Part shown: positions 45,002-56,212 of the stretch, piece by piece | Position numbering within the stretch: the stretch's first letter is position 1 | Layout: every line of letters starts with the position of its first letter | NCBI GenBank assembly: GCA_020283715.1 | Contig: JAIQCW010000047.1 | Span: 62,001 to 126,000 of the forward strand | Direction of reading: 5' to 3' | From: Cytauxzoon felis | Taxonomy: Eukaryota > Apicomplexa > Aconoidasida > Piroplasmida > Theileriidae | DNA: 64,000 bases | Notes under the pieces: generated by a model | Told to the model about the DNA's origin: nothing | The model's database searches: none | Seen by the model: the letters and a program-made list of their open reading frames with translations, nothing else | Translations under genes and position numbers: made by a program

Positions 45002-46593
45002 ATGCCATTGTATATTAGTTATGGTGATCTTTATAAGCTTCCGTTGAGTTTTGTCAAACTATTCATAATAATATTTGGTTTTTCATCATTATTATCAACT
45101 ATTTTATTGTTTTATACCGATGTGGATACAAAATCATTTGTGATACTTCAGATATTTTCCATATTCATTACAATTATAAACCATATTTGGACATTTAATG
45201 TAGCTAAGTCCCTGGTTGTTAGGGGTAAGTGACTCTACGTATATTTGTATTTTAAATACATAATTATATAGGATTAGTCAATCCAAACCTAAATCAAAAT
45301 AAACCATATAACAGAATTCCTGAGCCAGGCGCTTTACTTGCATGTGTATTGTATATAACTTGTTTAATATGTGTTCAACTCGTTCATAAAGATCAATGTG
45401 AACAGGTTACTCCACTATTATGTTAAAATATATTTTATAGTTACTTAAGTATAATGCTGGTTTAGTATCAATCACATTGATGACACTATTGGTATTAATA
45501 TAATATAACAGTATAATTCTCTTTAGGGTTTTATTGACGATATTCTGTTACTTGATTGGTCTAGTAAAATCATAGCACCCATCTTAGGTATTTAATTTGT
45601 AATCCAAATTTATGACACATAGCTTCTTTGCCCTTAATTCTTGCATATAATGAGGATACAATTGTTAAATTTCCAAGTTGTATTCCATCATTTTCAAATG
45701 TTGAGGTTGATTTGGGATTCTTTTACTATATATACATGATATTTTTAACAGTTTTTTTGCACAAATTCGATTAATATATATGCAGGTACGATAAAGATAC
45801 AATACACATTATTGCATAGGTATTAACGGCCTTGAAGTGGGCCAATCATTGGTGATGGCATTTTTTGTTTTGTTATATAATTGTATAGTGAGTTTATATA
45901 TATATATTATCACATTATACTAGGAAATTGTGAAAAATACTAAATATTATGACACATCTATGGCCGTGGCTTTACAAAACGTATGTTAAACACAGGTAAT
46001 ATAGGTATATTCATATAGTTTCGTTTTTCATTTTATTTAACTCTCCCGTTTATTGCAATAAATATCTCGTTGTTATGTTACAATTGGTACCCAGCCGTTA
46101 TGTTCGTAGGAAATACTTATACGTTATTTGCTGTATGTTAATATAATTAAACTCATATTTTAACTGATTCAGGGTATATACTTTTCGGTAATATCTATTC
46201 TTGGATGTTTCTCAAAAACTATGCCCCTTATATTCATCCCACAAATCATCAATTTCATAATATCATTGCCGCAGGTATATAAATAATATATTATTTCCCA
46301 TACATTATAGCTAACTGGTTTTAAAAAATGTCCTAGACACAGATTGCCAAGGTATATTAAACGATATAAAATCTGTTTAATTTTAGATATAATGCTGATA
46401 CCAACAAACTAAGATTTAGTGATAACTACACATTGATCAATCTTGTACTTTGGGTATATTTAATGAATGGTAAATAATTCAAATATTACAGATATTTGGA
46501 GAAATGTCTGAAGAAGAGTTGGCATTGAAGTTAATCATATTTCAAATAATTTGTTGTACAGTCGGATTAATATTAAAATACACCATAGAATGA
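45002..46593 (+). CDS. ALG7: UDP-GlcNAc:dolichyl-phosphate GlcNAc-1-P transferase (ALG7/DPAGT1)
   Basis: About a dozen small exons encode a multi-pass membrane enzyme. Diagnostic segments are RIPEPGALLACVLYITC, the acidic loop GFIDDILLLDWSSKIIAP with SLPLILAY, then FFCTNSINIYAGINGLEVGQ, then GIYFSVISILGCFSKTMPL and KKCPRHRLPRYN. ALG7 makes GlcNAc-PP-dolichol, the first lipid-linked step of N-glycosylation on the ER membrane. The motif that reads VGDT in the family is VGNT here (about 46109-46120), so a conserved metal-binding Asp is Asn. The gene ends QIICCTVGLILKYTIE. The presence of ALG7 suggests at least short N-glycan precursors, if the enzyme is active. Confidence 0.85.
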
Positions 46594-46710
46594 TATATCG
46601 ATATTAATATTTTTGATAGATTTTACAATTCATTATAGTTTACTTTTTGTGTAGGTACCAAAATAATTATAAATTATTTAATCTTCCATTTATATAATGA
46701 ATATTTACAT

Positions 46711-49652
46711 ATGAAACATGTCATAATCATCATTTTTCAGTTAAATTTAATATATCTTATTGTACATACATTATCGCACATAAATAGAGTAATAATTAAA
46801 ATTAATGAATTTGCCTTTATCACTGGCAAACGTTTTAACAGCTACAATGTTTGTCTACGTGTACTCGCCAACAACCTGAACTATAACGCTGAAATCAAGA
46901 ATTCAGGTAATGTCATTCAAAACAAATTGAATAAGAAACGGAAACACCAATCGATTTCAAGTGGTATATTAAATACAAATGATGAAGACTTTATATCGGA
47001 CTTATCAATTGATAATGATGACAATCAATTTCTTGAAAAGCCGAATAACAACGATACGAAGAGCGTGAATGACCAAATCGTATCACTATTAGATAATGGT
47101 CAACCTTTTTTTAATGATTTAAACAATGAAATAGCTAATTCTTATCGTACATCGCAAATTATTACATCAAAGTCTACTCCTGTTAACAAATATAGTGATT
47201 CTATTAAAGAATTACCAAATTCTGACAAAAATATTGTAATAAACGATATTATAACAAACTATTCAGATGAAACAAGTTCAAATAATATTAAAATACAGTC
47301 ATTTAACTCTAACAGATCTGATTCTATGAATAAAAGGGTGGATGCTTATAGTAGATTACAGACGATTGTCAAACTTTCAGAAAACACACTAAAAAAGCAT
47401 AATATATTAGATGATGTTCAGAATTATGTGCCTTTGCTACATTGGAACCTGTGGCATAATAATATTAGAGATAAAAGAAAATGTAATTGGTCAAATGACC
47501 AATATGAACAATATGTATCTTTATTAGGTAAAATTGGTGAATTAATAGATAATACTCTTATATCTGCCAAATCACTTATTCAAGATGTACCAGACTATGA
47601 TAAATGTGGTATGCCATCTCGTTTTAAGGATGAAAGTGTTGTTGAACCTAATTTTGCATATAAACTACTGAAAACTAATCTTGAAAGTTATAAAATAGAC
47701 ATGTATAACTTGAGAATGAGAAGTATATCAACGATTATATCCTATGTGCAAAAAACAACGCTAAGATTTTTTAGACGTCCATATCTTGTTCATACATCAT
47801 TATATATTAAGAAGATCTTCAGGTATATATCCAATTTTTTGGGCCTCAACGTGTTTCAAAATACAAGACGCCATAATACATACATGTTAACTCTAGATAG
47901 CATATTTAGATACTATGGCTCCAATAACTTGGTTTTGGATAAGCAACAAACTAAAACTTTAGTCCATCGTAATACATTGTATAACAATCCACCACTTCTC
48001 GGAAATTGGAGAGTAACGTTTCTCGGAACTGGATCAAGGCAACCAACAACAACAAGATTAACTTCATCGATGGTATTCATGAAGTCCCCTGATTCAAGGA
48101 CTGTTTGGTTGTTTGATTGTGGAGAAGGCAGTAGAATAGCTATGGAAGAAAACGGAATTAATCCTAAATATGTTGATCGTATATTTTTAACACATTTGCA
48201 TGGGGATCATTGTTTTGGTATATTTTCATTCATATATCAAAGAGATAGACCAACTCCAGTCACAGTTTATGGGCCAATTGGCACTAAAAAATTTATTGAA
48301 CAGATTCATAAATCTACATCATACGGAATATTAAATTGTAACGTTTTTGAATTGACAGATCAATATCCACATGATGTTTTAGATTGTGTCATAAGACCTA
48401 ATAATGATGGTTATTATGAGGTATTTGAGGGTAACGATTGTATCGTGTTAGCAGCACATTTAAAACATACTATGCCGACTGTTGGATATGTTATAAAGGA
48501 GAAGAATAATAATAAACAGAAAAAACGTAAGATTGTAATTTGTCAGGATACATCAAATAGTGATAAAATGTTGCCAATTGCTATGGATGCTGATTTATTG
48601 ATACATGAAGCCACTTCAAGCGCGCCGACACTTAGATTAACCAACGTTTTATTGAATTTGATCGATGAATATAAAGATGCCACATTCAATAGGAATATTT
48701 TAAAGGATCTAGATGAATTTTTTACAGATTATGAAATAAAATCAAATAGTTTTGGTAATACAAAAACATCTGCAATATATTCGATCAGACGTGATAGATT
48801 AGACATAACTAAACGCTTTGAATCCGTCGAATATGACATTTCATCACTTGGTTCTAGACCTGATAAAAGCATATCCAATGATAATAATAGAAGGAATTAT
48901 AAACAGATGAAAGATAACTGGTATTCATGCATAAATGGGCTTATAAGCAGATTGAGAGCGTTGCATGTTGTGGAAAAACTTTACGACAAAGCCGTGAACA
49001 TTAAAAATAAGTCTCTTTTGGTTGATCAATTAGATATTCTATTATCTCGATATAATGATTCTGATAAAATAAACCACTATATAATAGAAACTATAACAAA
49101 AATATTATCAGATTTTGTTATTACTAATAATTCAGATTTATTAAAGTCTAATGATACGGACACCAAGGTTTTTTCCGATATTGTTCAAAAAAATTCTGAA
49201 AAAAATTGTGAAATATTGGAAAGATAATTTTACCCAATTTTCTCCCATTTGCATTAATAGTATGTTATACTAAATTATTATAACTAAAATATAGATACAT
49301 ACGACTGGAGAGATTTTCACGATAATATGATGCAGTGTTTTGGACATTCAACAGCACACATGGCAGGGAAGTTCGCCGCAAATATTAATGCAAAAAGACT
49401 AGTGTTGACACATTTTGCTTCAGTATGTTATAGATTCAACTAAATATTTAATAAACAGAGATACAAGGGCGATTCTGATTTACCGAACGTACTTACTATG
49501 GTGAGAGTACAACATGATGCCAGGTATCAATATAAAAATTTTCTTAACAATATTTATTTAGAAAGGGTGTATTTAGCGAGTGCGAAGATGAGGATAAGAG
49601 AAGGAATATGCAAATAATATCGGCATGGGATTCGTTAATAATAAGTGTATAA
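46711..49652 (+). CDS. tRNase Z (ELAC-type metallo-beta-lactamase) with leader and large insertion
   Basis: Four exons (46711-49207, 49295-49422, 49459-49523, 49562-49652) give 926 residues. A hydrophobic start (VIIIIFQLNLIYLIVHTL) looks like a signal peptide, so an apicoplast or secretory location is possible. After about 420 mostly disordered or unassigned residues comes the catalytic domain: FLGTGSRQPTTTRLTSSM, LFDCGEGSRIAMEE, and the zinc motif LTHLHGDHCFGIFSF. LLIHEATSSAPT follows. Canonical enzymes continue at once with the GHST motif; here about 210 low-complexity residues intervene before CFGHSTAHMAGKFA and RLVLTHFASRY. The enzyme removes tRNA 3' trailers. The 87-nt first intron is longer than its neighbours and its donor is my choice. 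Confidence 0.85.
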
Positions 49653-49656
49653 TTAT

Positions 49657-51137
49657 TTAACCAATATTTATATTTTTATTACCTATTCCACGTGGATGAT
49701 CATCTTTCCAATCATCCCATTCGGCTAGATTTTCAGTTGCATCACTTTTTGTATCAGAATCCTATATAATAATTATTACGATATATAAGAATATACATCA
49801 GTTCCAGAGTAGTCTATTAGTGATTCACCGCTTTCGTTCCTCTTTACAAAATCGCGTTTCTTTCCAATAGTGTTGCTATAATCAATTAATTGATTTTATT
49901 ATATATAGACATACACATCCATATTCATCTCTATGCGGGCGCAATCATCCAACGATATACTTGGTAATTCTATGACTAGCTTAAAAATAGTGTTAAAAGA
50001 TACCATGGCTCGGAACAAATACCATATGTTTATATAATTCGTGAATTAATGATGGATCGAGCTAAGTATCAATCTAATAATATAATATAAAAATACCTTG
50101 GTGTTGGGGTCTATGTGTATAAACCACGGTTTGTTTTCACTTTTTTTCAGATTATCTAGGAATTGATGTATTGAGAAAACGGTACATACGATTTTCGTTT
50201 TTAACTGCTTTTATATCAGATTTTAATTCCAAATACGACATTTCCTATAATATATATTTACTGTACAAATAAAACTAACGATTCTAATGAAATCCAAATG
50301 ACCAAGAGTTTGTATCGAAAACCTATTTATAAAATATACTAAATATAAATACTAACAGTTTTAATATATCAAACAATGTTGAACGATATAACTCTTCTTT
50401 GGAATTGTTATTACACTAAAATAATTTGAGAATAACAATGTATGAATACCAATGATATGAAAACTTCAACACTAGAACACGAGTCTATAACTCTATTAAG
50501 ATTTTTCTTGAGTTCTTGTTCATATTTAGCCTGCTCTATCTTATTGGCCCTTGACTTTGTAACATCATCAACAGCATCACGAGACCATATATCATATTCT
50601 TCTCTGCGCAATATACCAAACTTTGACATATTATACATAAATTCATTCAAATATATCTAAAGTATTACAATTTGTTTGAAACAAACGCACATATACACGT
50701 TTTAATATACATAATCTGTTCGCAACATCTGGCTTTTCTAACAATACGTGGGATATTAAATACGGAAGCATCAAATATTTTATGTGCTCCGTATGGATAT
50801 CATCAACTAAGTCATTACAAGAAATTAAATTCAGAGCTTGTGATATCCTTATTAATAATTCGAATGCTACTTGCAATTCTCTAGTTAATGTATATTTAGA
50901 TAGAACATCATTCATCACTGATTCGTTTTTAATATCTATTTGACATGTATTACCATCAATTGCAACTATATATTGCGGCCATATGTGACATACAACCTTA
51001 ATTTCATCATTGACTGATTTATATGAACCATTATCAGAAAATTTACAAAATATTCGCCAATATTCAGAAAATGCACGAACAAATAACCTATCTAATATAC
51101 AAAAATCGGATGTATCATTGTAACATAAATTCATCAT
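49657..51137 (-). CDS. TAP42: TAP42/IGBP1 (alpha4) PP2A regulatory protein
   Basis: Multi-exon gene with the all-helical N-terminal domain: LLIRISQALNLISCNDLVDD, HIKYLMLPYLISHVLLEK, and LKRVYIYLNEFMYNMSKFGI, the last made by a 34-nt intron. RANKIEQAKYEQELKKNLNR matches the family's charged helix. The C terminus has the typical EWDDWKDDHPRGIGN tail. TAP42/alpha4 binds the catalytic subunits of PP2A-type phosphatases and links them to TOR signalling in yeast. Its stop is 4 bp from the stop of the convergent tRNase Z gene. The start is at the first of two ATGs (MMNLCYND). Confidence 0.85.
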
Positions 51138-51253
51138 ATATGTAAATCAAAACAATTTAATAATTAATTACCACTACGAACATGGAATCCTCATACTAGC
51201 ATACACATTATATTAATATAAAGATATTATATTTATTAATTAGACTTTTAATA

Positions 51254-51409
51254 ATGTTTAATGTATTAAGGGTTAATTGGATAAAAATATTTACCAGAAG
51301 TTTATCAAATAGAAGAAGACGTAAATTAAATGGTACTGATTATATGAAATCAAAATCTGGATACGCTGGTAGAGTAAAAGCCAGAAAACAAGCACCTTGT
51401 AGAAATTGA
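51254..51409 (+). CDS. Very small basic protein, possibly a mitochondrial ribosomal protein
   Basis: A 51-residue frame starts at an ATG at 51254, 116 bp from the divergent TAP42 start. It is strongly basic: FNVLRVNWIKIFTRSLSNRR, then a second basic stretch ending VKARKQAPCRN. The N terminus looks like a mitochondrial presequence (hydrophobic plus Arg, few acids). The size and the Arg/Lys-rich C terminus recall bL34- or bL35-type ribosomal proteins, but no family motif is certain. It fits well between TAP42 and RsmH and has better codon character than random AT-rich frames. It could also be a chance open frame. Confidence 0.45.
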   Translation: MFNVLRVNWIKIFTRSLSNRRRRKLNGTDYMKSKSGYAGRVKARKQAPCRN

Positions 51410-51617
51410 TTCATTTTAATCATTAATTGGTATTGTATACAAACTATAAGGATAACAGAACCTTAAACAAACTATTTCGTTTTGATCGCCGTATGAATTA
51501 GTTGTTATATCACAATCAAGTATGATGGAACATGTTTCCGTAATTTCTTGTTTTATACCAATTATTTATTAAATATATTAATTCAAAACATTTCATTATA
51601 TATAAACATTATTATTA

Positions 51618-53001
51618 TTAACATGATTTACTATACTTTATTTTTTCAATACAACGCAGTTTGGCAGATCTACATCTATATTATTGTTATATATAACTAT
51701 TTAAGTAATACCTTATGTTTGATTCGATTTCTTCATTAGATGGAGTAACACATTTCTAAAAAATTGTTATATATCTGACTCAGATTACCTTTGTTAAAAT
51801 ATTGAATGTATATGTCGAATATTCCATGTTTTTTTGTTTTAGATCTTTGAACGCTCGTTTAATTGTACGGTCTTCTAATGAGTGATATGATAATATTACC
51901 ATGCGGCCATTAACTTTTAGCAAATCTGGAACTGTAGATAAAAGCATTTCTAACTCCTTTAGCTCATCATTAATATAAATACGAATAGCCTATATAATAT
52001 ATAATATATAAATATATATAACGCTAACCTGGAATATACGTGACAAAACTTTCATTTTATTCTTATGATTTATGGGTAATGCACTTATAACTATCCTTTT
52101 CAGTTCGTCAGTTGTATTAATTTTACCCTTCTTGCGCCTAACCTAAAACTATATGGACAAAATAACAATTATAGAAATACTTCAATAATTTTTTTAGCGA
52201 TAGTAGGACCTTTAGGCTCTTCACCATATTCTTTAAATATTTTAGACAATTTGACTTCATCAGATTGATTAATAAGCTATGTATATCTCTACAGATAATA
52301 TATAACGTACAGAGTATGCGGAGTTAGAAGAAGGTAACAGTGGTATTTGATTGTTTGTATATGGATCACATGCTGGATTGGTCATTCTCATATCTAATGG
52401 CCCATCTTTTATATAACTGAAACCCCTCTCGCTTTTTTCCAATTGATGAGTAGACATTCCCAAGTCAGCCAGAATACTACAAAAATATAACATTAATAAA
52501 CAAGTGATACCCCGAATAATTTGAAGTAGGTAAATCTTTAGACCTTAAAACATGTATCAAATCACCAAATCTCCCTACAGTTAATAATAGTCTAGAACAT
52601 TCTATATAATTTCTTAATCTTTCAGATGTATAATATATTGATTCATAATCACGGTCTATGCCGACAACATTCCCCTGTTGATTAATAAGGGAAATAACAA
52701 ATCGTACCTTCTGATGTAGTCGATGAAGTAATTCTTCAGTATGACCGCCATATCCAAGAGTAACATCTAAATACATTCCTTTTGGACTTGTAATTAAATA
52801 ATCCATAACCTCTTTTAGCATAACTGGAACGTGCCGATAATAATTAGGTGAATTCTGTGAAGAAGGTTCTGAAGCTATTTTATAGCTGAAATAATATGTC
52901 GATAGACCATCATATTTTATTGTAAACGATGTTGATAATTTAAATAAAATGTGGATACATGTTAATATATGTAAAAGTGAGTTACGTGGTAAATATGGCA
53001 T
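51618..53001 (-). CDS. rsmH: 16S rRNA m4C1402 methyltransferase RsmH/MraW, organellar
   Basis: Multi-exon gene. The N terminus is hydrophobic ([17 protein letters not shown]), a likely apicoplast or organelle leader. The bacterial enzyme follows: [35 protein letters not shown] (SAM-binding), [31 protein letters not shown] with [42 protein letters not shown], and the C-terminal [15 protein letters not shown] joined to RCRSAKLRC. RsmH methylates N4 of C1402 in small-subunit rRNA. With RpoA and bL32 in this window it supports an active apicoplast gene-expression system, although a mitochondrial site is also possible. The gene ends at KYSKSC. Confidence 0.92.
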
Positions 53002-53124
53002 GGCATTTTTATTAAATTACGAAAAATTAACAAACAATAATTATTATTTAATAGATTATACATACATATACACACACATATATATAATATTAATATATGT
53101 TGTGACTATTTCATTATTAATAAT

Positions 53125-53567
53125 ATGAATATAATTAAGAAGACATTCCCAGTTTATGATACCGATGTATTTTTACTAACAATTAAGTTTGAAAACTTAA
53201 TATACCTTTGGATTGGTGATAATAATCATATATGTGATGATTTACAATGCGCATTCCCCTTAAATAACATCAAGGTGTTATTATTACTATTTTTTAGATA
53301 ACTAATGTTTTTATAGGATGAATTTTTTACTGGATCAACTCTCATTGGACAGTTAGATTCAATTTCACAGGATTTATCTAAAATACTCGGTAATACAAAC
53401 ACAATTAATATAATTATTATACAGCCAGAAAATATGGTTATGGTATATTTATGAGTATAAATATTCAACAATGTGATTATGAATTTTTGTCAAAATTTCA
53501 AGAAGATTTAGTGAAGATTATATATGAAATATATGATAATACATTACAAAGTAGTTTATGTGTATAA
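53125..53567 (+). CDS. Proteasome assembly chaperone 4-like protein (PSMG4/PAC4)
   Basis: Three exons (53125-53274, 53317-53389, 53425-53567) with 42- and 35-nt introns encode 121 residues, the usual size for PAC4. Conserved positions include VYDTDVFLLTIKFENLIYLW with IGD, then STLIGQLDS, then SQDLSKIL joined to RKYGYGIFMSINIQ. This matches the LFLWVG, TSLLGD, RLARK and VFVSYN pattern of human PSMG4. With PAC3 it would promote assembly of the 20S proteasome alpha ring. Such small, fast-evolving chaperones are often missed in parasites. The protein lacks a leader and should be cytosolic. Confidence 0.72.
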
Positions 53568-53722
53568 TTCATATCCATCATTACACATTTAAAATATATA
53601 TTCGCAACTTACATTTTATTTATATATTAATGTTTTCATATCAATATTATAATATTAATTTTATATTCATATTCAGGTATGTCTACTTATTTATTAGTTT
53701 TTGTTAAGTACATTTAATAGTA

Positions 53723-56104
53723 ATGCCCAAATCGAATAATAATATCAAATCAAATTTATCCCATAATAAGGCTCTTTCTTATTACATTGATTCGAGCATC
53801 AATAAAATGCTTCACGGTAGTGTTGATCACGCTGATGACATATGCGATTATCATGATATATCATCGGATGATAGTGATTTAATGCTTTATAATGGTGACT
53901 TGGATCCGTGCAACTTTAGATTATCACATAATCCTTGCACGGATAATAATAGTGAACATATTTCTAATAATGCGCCCTTTCATAATACAGATATTCAATC
54001 TACAAGTCCTATAGATTTTGTATTTGATAAGAATCTTGCTGATTTACAAAAACATACTGAAATAGATAATATTCCCAAATCTCTAAATACGATTATTGAA
54101 CCTGCAATTTCTATTAAGAACGCCCATATTGTTTCTGACAAGCGCATACAAATTGAAGGACTAGAATATACCTTTTCTAATAAAGAATCGGATAAATTCA
54201 AAGAATGTCATAATAATACGTCGGATGTCGGTTTCGATAAAAATATTGATACATACAAAAGCATGGAACTGGAATGTTTTGATGACTATCCCACATATTC
54301 AGGAAATATATATGAATATATTACAAAGACAATGAAACCTATGGAAACGGATTTAAATATATCGATGTATACAGTGAATTCCGCTTCCAATGATAAACAC
54401 GATAATTTGTACAGTAATGGAAAATCCCTTTCATTGAATTCTGAATTCGTAACATCTGAAATACCTTCTAATGATAAAATATCCGATTACAATATTATGA
54501 AGAGATCAGACAAATATGAATTAACGGGTCACCCGCATGATTCTACAATGGAGTCTAACGATGAAATAACTTACAATAAAAATGACTGGAACTCATTACA
54601 AGTAATGATATCAAACAATGGAATTAATCTTATATTTTGCTTATTAAATTGTATAAAAATAATAGTAGGATCGATTTTACAAGATTATGATAGACACAAA
54701 CATGATACAAATCTTGTTTATACATATAATATGTTGTATGATGAAACCAAAAAATTAATGATGGAATTTGTTAAAAAGATTAAAAAAATTTACTCATTAT
54801 ATAATATTTTGGTCAACAACTGTTCCGAATTAACCAAGGACAAAATTATCCATGAACAGAACAGGTTGACATATATATCATTATCCAAATCTATTCGTAG
54901 ATTAAATGAATATGCAGTCAATTATGATAAATATATTCAATCGAAAGAAAGATCGATTGAAATTAAAAAAAATTATTATTACAAACTTCGTAATAACTCT
55001 ATAAATTTAACAAAATATCATCGTATTTACACCAATGCACAACCCAAAGGCGAAGCAATCAATACTATGATATCGCAACTAAAAAATGAATGTACCGGAG
55101 CAGGTGCAAAAATTTTACCTGTTTTTAATTCAAATGTATACAAAAATGTTATTTTCATTGTGTCATTTAATAATATGTTTGGAGATAACCGTATTATAAA
55201 CATTTCAAAAAATGATTCTACTTGCAAACTTTCCTTATCGAACTTAATTGATGACAATTTACCAACTTTTTATTATACAAAACACGATATACTGGATTTA
55301 GAGATCAACATGATAGTTTATATTAATGATTATAATTCTGATATCGCATCTGATATATGTTTTGATTCAACGACTTCGAACTTAATTGATCTATATGTGT
55401 TTAATAAAAATGATTATTGTCTAAATACGATTAATAAGAATACAATATTTGGTCTTAATAGTCCTATTAAAAACATCAATCCAATATTTGAATTTATATC
55501 TAATAATGAATATAACATACAAACAACTATCAACTGGAATGAAAGAATTGACAGATACAAACTACTTGATGGTATGAAAGTTATATTATTTAATTCAAAC
55601 TATAATTATGATCAGTCAATTGAAACATTATATAAGTTTAAGTGTCATTTAATAGAAATACATAACAAGATACTCGTACAAAATATCGAATCATATATAT
55701 TATCTGATTTAACATTAAATATGCTAATGACAAAGTGTATGCAGATAGGTTGTAATATAACTGCAAAGATACGTAAGATACTCAGGGAATTGGAAGAATG
55801 GATATCTATCACGTCTCAGCATTCAGTTTCGCAAAATGATAATAAATTAACACTACGTACAATGATTGTACCAAAAGATTCATCACAGCCATGCTTATGG
55901 TGCGATATTTATATTGATTTTCATAAAAATACGAATTCAAGTTCACTAATAGATTATTGTGATAAAATTAACCTGCAAGACGTATATCCTACGAATTACG
56001 TTGATTTGGGAAAACTCAATAATACATTAAACTTATCAAAACAATGCAAAAATTTATCCAATCATATCATAATAGTTTTGTCACAGAATAATTACAAAAT
56101 TTAA
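53723..56104 (+). CDS. Large protein of unknown function with a central coiled coil
   Basis: A single exon of 793 residues. The first 290 residues are Asn/Asp/Ser-rich and probably disordered. Residues about 290-450 are helical, with coiled-coil-like segments such as TKKLMMEFVKKIKKIYSLYN and SKSIRRLNEYAVNYDKYIQS. The last 300 residues look like a folded alpha/beta domain (KILPVFNSNVYKNVIFIVSF, later KIRKILRELEEWISI). No signal peptide or membrane span is present. The disordered N terminus, coiled coil and terminal globular domain resemble kinetochore scaffold proteins of KNL1/Spc7 type in layout only; no motif confirms that. I leave it unnamed. Confidence 0.65.
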   Translation: MPKSNNNIKSNLSHNKALSYYIDSSINKMLHGSVDHADDICDYHDISSDDSDLMLYNGDLDPCNFRLSHNPCTDNNSEHISNNAPFHNTDIQSTSPIDFVFDKNLADLQKHTEIDNIPKSLNTIIEPAISIKNAHIVSDKRIQIEGLEYTFSNKESDKFKECHNNTSDVGFDKNIDTYKSMELECFDDYPTYSGNIYEYITKTMKPMETDLNISMYTVNSASNDKHDNLYSNGKSLSLNSEFVTSEIPSNDKISDYNIMKRSDKYELTGHPHDSTMESNDEITYNKNDWNSLQVMISNNGINLIFCLLNCIKIIVGSILQDYDRHKHDTNLVYTYNMLYDETKKLMMEFVKKIKKIYSLYNILVNNCSELTKDKIIHEQNRLTYISLSKSIRRLNEYAVNYDKYIQSKERSIEIKKNYYYKLRNNSINLTKYHRIYTNAQPKGEAINTMISQLKNECTGAGAKILPVFNSNVYKNVIFIVSFNNMFGDNRIINISKNDSTCKLSLSNLIDDNLPTFYYTKHDILDLEINMIVYINDYNSDIASDICFDSTTSNLIDLYVFNKNDYCLNTINKNTIFGLNSPIKNINPIFEFISNNEYNIQTTINWNERIDRYKLLDGMKVILFNSNYNYDQSIETLYKFKCHLIEIHNKILVQNIESYILSDLTLNMLMTKCMQIGCNITAKIRKILRELEEWISITSQHSVSQNDNKLTLRTMIVPKDSSQPCLWCDIYIDFHKNTNSSSLIDYCDKINLQDVYPTNYVDLGKLNNTLNLSKQCKNLSNHIIIVLSQNNYKI

Positions 56105-56212
56105 ACAATTTTTAGTTAATAAATATGATTTAATCATATAATAACTACATTTGACTTTTCTAGCAAATTTGTTAATTTAAATTGTTAAATAATAAATATT
56201 TTTAAGAATGAA

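Noticed and set aside
45002..46593. First thought to be a nucleoside transporter because of its many membrane segments
   Set aside because: After splicing, the segments INGLEVGQ, DDILLLDW and CPRHRLPR identify it as ALG7.
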